From: Ensifer sp. LCM 4579 | GTDB lineage: Bacteria > Pseudomonadota > Alphaproteobacteria > Rhizobiales > Rhizobiaceae | Direction: 5' to 3' | DNA: 45,162 nt | NCBI RefSeq assembly: GCF_001854885.1 | Contig: NZ_MDDV01000005.1 | Coordinates: 192,492 to 237,653, forward strand | In this document: in pieces, positions 42,043 to 45,162 of the stretch | Layout: each line of letters starts with the position of its first letter | Position numbering within the stretch: position 1 is the first letter of the stretch | Made by a program: the position numbers and the translations under genes | Notes under the pieces: generated by a model | Database searches by the model: none | What the model saw: the letters and a program-made list of their open reading frames with translations, nothing else | Told to the model about the DNA's origin: nothing

Positions 42043-43200
42043 ATGGACATTCACTTGCAGGCACGGGAGTTCGACCGCTGGCTCGCCGACGCCGCCCTGC
42101 CGCTCTGGCGGCAGAAGGGCTATGACGCGGTCGGCGGCGGCTTCGTCGAAACGATCGACATGCAGGGCGAGCCGACCCGCGCCGATCGCCGGTCGCGCGT
42201 TCAGCCCCGGCAGGTCTATTGCTTCGCCGAAGCGGGGCGGCGCGGCTGGCAAGGGGACTGGCGCACGGTCGCCGAAGCCGGGCTCCAATATTTCGATCGT
42301 GTCTACCGCCAGCCGAGCGGCTTTTACGGAGCGCTTGCGGATGCCGACGGCCGGATCATCGATGCCGGCTTCGACATCTACAACCAGGCCTTCGCGCTGC
42401 TTGCCTTCGCCCATCTGGGCGAAGTCGTGCCGGAGCGAAAGGCGGAGATGGCCGAGCGCAGCAACGAGATGAGGCTCGGGCTCGAGGCCCATTGCAGGCA
42501 TCCGATCGCCGGCTTCGAGGAGGACAATCCGCCGCGTTTGCCGCTCTGCTCCAATCCGCATATGCATTTGTTCGAGGCCTGTCTCGCCAGCGAAGAGGCG
42601 GACGGCTTCGACCGGGTCGCCTGGGCCAATCTCGCCGACGAGATCGCGCATCTGGCGATGGAGCATTTCGTTGACGGGGAAACCGGCGCTTTGCGCGAGT
42701 TCTTCGACCATGACTGGGCGCCCCTTCCCGGCGAGAAGGGCCGGATCGTCGAGCCCGGCCACCAATTCGAATGGGCATGGCTGCTTCTTCGCTGGGCGGA
42801 GCGGCGCGGCAGGTCGCAAGCGATCGTCACGGCACGGCGGCTCTTCGAGATCGGCGAGACGCACGGCATCTGTAAGGACCGCGGCGTCGCCGTCATGACG
42901 CTCTTCGACGACTTTTCCGTCGCCGATCCGGTGGCGCGGCTCTGGCCGCAGGCGGAATGGCTGAAGGCAGCGATCCGATCCGCGGCCTTGAGCGAGGGCG
43001 CGGAGCGAGCGCGTTATCTCGCCTCGGCTTCACGGGCAGCGGCGGCGCTCGACCGCTTTCTGCAAACACCGGTTCCCGGTTTGTGGCGCGACAAGCTGAA
43101 GGCGGACGGCACTTTCGTCGACGAGCCTGCGCCGGCGAGCAGCTTCTATCACATCCTCTGCGCGATCTACGAACTCGAGGATTGCCTCATGCGGATGTGA
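42043..43200 (+). CDS. AGE-family sugar isomerase/epimerase (mannose-6-phosphate isomerase-like)
   Basis: A 385-residue (alpha/alpha)6-barrel enzyme of the N-acylglucosamine 2-epimerase superfamily, which includes mannose isomerases and YihS. Family blocks: RVQPRQVYCFAEAG (about 51-64), SNPHMHLFEACLA (about 170-182), EPGHQFEWAWLL (about 239-250) and SFYHILCAIYEL near the end; the His residues in these blocks are the usual catalytic set. Rhizobial genomes annotate this gene as pmi. With the adjacent ROK kinase it may channel mannose or fructose to fructose-6-phosphate. Confidence 0.82.
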   Translation: MDIHLQAREFDRWLADAALPLWRQKGYDAVGGGFVETIDMQGEPTRADRRSRVQPRQVYCFAEAGRRGWQGDWRTVAEAGLQYFDRVYRQPSGFYGALADADGRIIDAGFDIYNQAFALLAFAHLGEVVPERKAEMAERSNEMRLGLEAHCRHPIAGFEEDNPPRLPLCSNPHMHLFEACLASEEADGFDRVAWANLADEIAHLAMEHFVDGETGALREFFDHDWAPLPGEKGRIVEPGHQFEWAWLLLRWAERRGRSQAIVTARRLFEIGETHGICKDRGVAVMTLFDDFSVADPVARLWPQAEWLKAAIRSAALSEGAERARYLASASRAAAALDRFLQTPVPGLWRDKLKADGTFVDEPAPASSFYHILCAIYELEDCLMRM

Positions 43201-43262
43201 GATTGCCTACAGCGCCGCGGTTCGAAGAGACCCATAGGATGCTGTAAGGCTGCGAGCGGCTG

Positions 43263-43290
43263 CCCGCCATGATTACGGCGGGCTTTTTCT
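43263..43290 (+). terminator. Rho-independent terminator after the AGE-type isomerase gene
   Basis: Six-bp stem CCCGCC/GGCGGG with 8-base loop, then CTTTTTCTT. It closes the kinase-UPF0303-isomerase run 62 bases after its stop and separates it from metH. Confidence 0.8.
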
Positions 43291-43322
43291 TGCCTGAAGC
43301 CAAATTGTGATCTCCTCGTATG

Positions 43323-43351
43323 TTGACATAAAGATATGTTTATGTGAGTTA
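43323..43351 (+). promoter_or_regulatory. metH promoter with overlapping palindromic operator
   Basis: A consensus -35 TTGACA (43323-43328) overlaps the inverted repeat ACATAAA-N6-TTTATGT (43326-43345), about 40 bases upstream of metH. An operator in this position would block RNA polymerase. The AT-rich dyad is of the size bound by small winged-helix repressors such as ArsR-family methionine-cycle regulators; the binding protein is not known from this window. Confidence 0.5.
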
Positions 43352-43383
43352 GTTGATGTCGTTTTCAGAACGGGAGATTTCCC

Positions 43384-45162
43384 ATGTCCGCCACCTCCCT
43401 TTTCGGAGATGTTTCACCGAAACCTGACGGATCGGAAATCTTCCGGGCCCTGCGGCAGGCGGCGGCGGAGCGCATCCTGATCATGGATGGCGCCATGGGA
43501 ACCGAGATCCAGCAGCTCGGTTTCGCCGAGGATCACTTTCGCGGCGTCCGGTTCGGCGGCTGCAGCTGTCATCAGCAGGGAAACAACGATCTTCTGACGC
43601 TGACTCAGCCGAGGGCGATCGAGGACATCCACTATCGCTACGCCATTGCCGGCGCCGACATTCTCGAAACCAATACCTTTTCCTCGACCCGCATCGCCCA
43701 GGCCGATTACGGCATGGAGGACATGGTCTATGAACTGAACCGCGACGGCGCGCGGCTCGCCCGGCGGGCGGCCAAGCGCGCTCAAGCCGAGGACGGCAGG
43801 CGGCGCTTCGTCGCCGGCGCGCTGGGGCCGACGAACCGCACCGCCTCGATCTCGCCGGACGTCAACAATCCCGGCTATCGCGCCGTCAGCTTCGACGATC
43901 TGAGGCTCGCCTATGCCGAACAGGTCCGCGGGCTCATCGACGGCGGCGCCGACATCATCCTGATCGAGACGATTTTCGACACGCTGAACGCCAAGGCGGC
44001 GATTTTCGCAACGCAGGAAATCTTCGCCGAAAGAGGTGTCCGTCTGCCGATCATGATCTCCGGCACCATCACAGATCTTTCCGGCCGCACGCTCTCCGGC
44101 CAGACGCCGGAAGCCTTCTGGTATTCCGTGCGCCATGCGGAGCCTTTCACGATCGGGCTCAACTGCGCGCTCGGCGCCAATGCCATGCGCGCCCATATCG
44201 ACGAGCTTTCGTCGGTTGCCGATACGCTTATCTGCGCCTATCCGAATGCCGGCTTGCCGAACGAGTTCGGCCGCTATGACGAGAGCCCCGAGGCGATGGC
44301 GGCGCAGATCGAGGGTTTTGCGCGCGACGGGCTCGTCAATATCGTCGGCGGTTGCTGCGGCTCGACGCCCGACCACATCCGCGCCATCGCCGAGGCCGTT
44401 GAAAAATATCCGCCGCGCGAGATTCCGCAGATCGAACGGCGCATGCGCCTTTCCGGCCTCGAGCCGTCCACGTTCACCGACGAGATTCCCTTCGTCAATG
44501 TCGGCGAGCGCACCAATGTTACCGGTTCGGCGAAGTTCCGCAAGCTGATCACCGCCGGCGACTATGCCGCGGCCCTCGACGTCGCACGCGATCAGGTCGC
44601 CAACGGCGCCCAGATCATCGACGTCAATATGGACGAGGGCCTGATCGATTCGAAGCAGGTCATGGTCGAGTTCCTGAACCTCGTCGCCTCCGAGCCGGAT
44701 ATCGCCCGCGTGCCGGTGATGATCGATTCCTCCAAATGGGAGGTGATCGAGGCCGGCCTCAAATGCGTCCAGGGCAAGGCGCTGGTCAATTCGATCTCGC
44801 TGAAAGAGGGTGAGGAGGCGTTCCTGCATCACGCCCGGCTGGTGCGCGCCTATGGTGCTGCCGTGGTGGTGATGGCCTTCGACGAGAAAGGTCAGGCGGA
44901 CACGAAGACACGCAAGGTCGAGATCTGCCGCCGTGCTTATCGGCTGCTCACCGAGGAGGTGGGCTTCCCGCCGGAAGACATCATCTTCGACCCGAATATC
45001 TTCGCCGTCGCGACCGGTATCGAAGAACACAACAATTACGGCGTCGATTTCATCGAGGCAGCGCACGAAATCATCGCCTCGCTGCCGCATGTGCACGTCT
45101 CTGGCGGCGTCTCGAACCTTTCCTTCTCCTTCCGCGGCAACGAGCCGGTGCGTGAGGCGATG
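43384..45162 (+). CDS. metH: MetH, cobalamin-dependent methionine synthase (partial, N-terminal part)
   Basis: The first 593 codons of methionine synthase, cut by the right edge. The homocysteine-binding domain (about 25-345) has the three zinc ligands Cys261 (GLNC), Cys324 and Cys325 (GGCCGS). The methyltetrahydrofolate (pterin) domain begins near 370 ([14 protein letters not shown]) and is still incomplete at the edge; the cobalamin and reactivation domains must lie beyond it. GGGAG precedes the ATG by about 7 bases. Transfers a methyl group from methyl-THF to homocysteine via methylcobalamin. Confidence 0.95.
   Translation, partial: MSATSLFGDVSPKPDGSEIFRALRQAAAERILIMDGAMGTEIQQLGFAEDHFRGVRFGGCSCHQQGNNDLLTLTQPRAIEDIHYRYAIAGADILETNTFSSTRIAQADYGMEDMVYELNRDGARLARRAAKRAQAEDGRRRFVAGALGPTNRTASISPDVNNPGYRAVSFDDLRLAYAEQVRGLIDGGADIILIETIFDTLNAKAAIFATQEIFAERGVRLPIMISGTITDLSGRTLSGQTPEAFWYSVRHAEPFTIGLNCALGANAMRAHIDELSSVADTLICAYPNAGLPNEFGRYDESPEAMAAQIEGFARDGLVNIVGGCCGSTPDHIRAIAEAVEKYPPREIPQIERRMRLSGLEPSTFTDEIPFVNVGERTNVTGSAKFRKLITAGDYAAALDVARDQVANGAQIIDVNMDEGLIDSKQVMVEFLNLVASEPDIARVPVMIDSSKWEVIEAGLKCVQGKALVNSISLKEGEEAFLHHARLVRAYGAAVVVMAFDEKGQADTKTRKVEICRRAYRLLTEEVGFPPEDIIFDPNIFAVATGIEEHNNYGVDFIEAAHEIIASLPHVHVSGGVSNLSFSFRGNEPVREAM

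Noticed and set aside
43201..43383. Cobalamin or SAM riboswitch before metH
   Set aside because: The region holds a terminator of the preceding gene and a promoter with a dyad; the leader downstream of the promoter is too short and shows no riboswitch core.

Overview
This window is GC-rich chromosomal DNA of an alphaproteobacterium, most likely a Sinorhizobium/Ensifer species. The evidence is a Mur-type regulator beside sitABCD, the rhizobial glpR-D-STPQUV glycerol cluster, ALAS-type hemA, paired palindromic intergenic elements that resemble rhizobial RIME repeats, and a neighbourhood that matches from memory the S. meliloti chromosome around hemA and metH. It reads as core chromosome with no phage, transposase or integrase.

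Layout. 1-3464: the manganese/iron importer operon sitABCD on the minus strand (sitD cut by the window edge), divergent from the Mur/Fur-type regulator. 3465-3892: paired repeat and the glp terminator. 3893-12488: a minus-strand glycerol module, glpR (DeoR repressor), glpD, two ATPases (glpS, glpT), two permeases (glpP, glpQ), small membrane protein glpU and binding protein glpV. 12668-13438: an SDR oxidoreductase. 13617-21003: a LysR regulator and the NAD-dependent molybdenum formate dehydrogenase fdsG-B-A, fdhD and fdsD, with a paired repeat inserted between fdsB and fdsA.

21169-24079: a single-domain CheW, an arginase divergent from an Lrp/AsnC regulator, and a VOC-fold protein behind a promoter whose -35 overlaps a perfect alphaproteobacterial SOS box. 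24303-31921: tamA and tamB (autotransporter/outer-membrane assembly), where TamB carries a tandem duplication of about 478 residues. 32357-32608: a glycine-zipper lipoprotein. 33037-36779: a three-subunit xanthine-oxidase-family molybdenum hydroxylase of CODH form II type (coxS-L-M). 36992-38206: hemA behind a perfect FixK/FNR-type box, convergent with dxr. 39563-45162: a META+MliC-like secreted protein, tRNA-Arg(CCU), a ROK sugar kinase, a UPF0303 protein, an AGE-family sugar isomerase, and the first 593 codons of metH.

How the parts fit. Glycerol is imported and oxidised by the glp module under GlpR; a shared AAAAACGAAAA motif sits before both glpR and glpD. Formate and the cox substrate are handled by two unrelated molybdenum enzymes. 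Arginase is presumably controlled by its divergent Lrp-type neighbour. The points I would look at first are the complementary defects in the two glycerol-transporter ATPases (suggesting one consensus and one degenerate ATP site), the SOS box on the VOC gene, the TamB internal duplication, and the FixK-type box before hemA. I found no CRISPR array, defence island or clearly novel multi-gene system.
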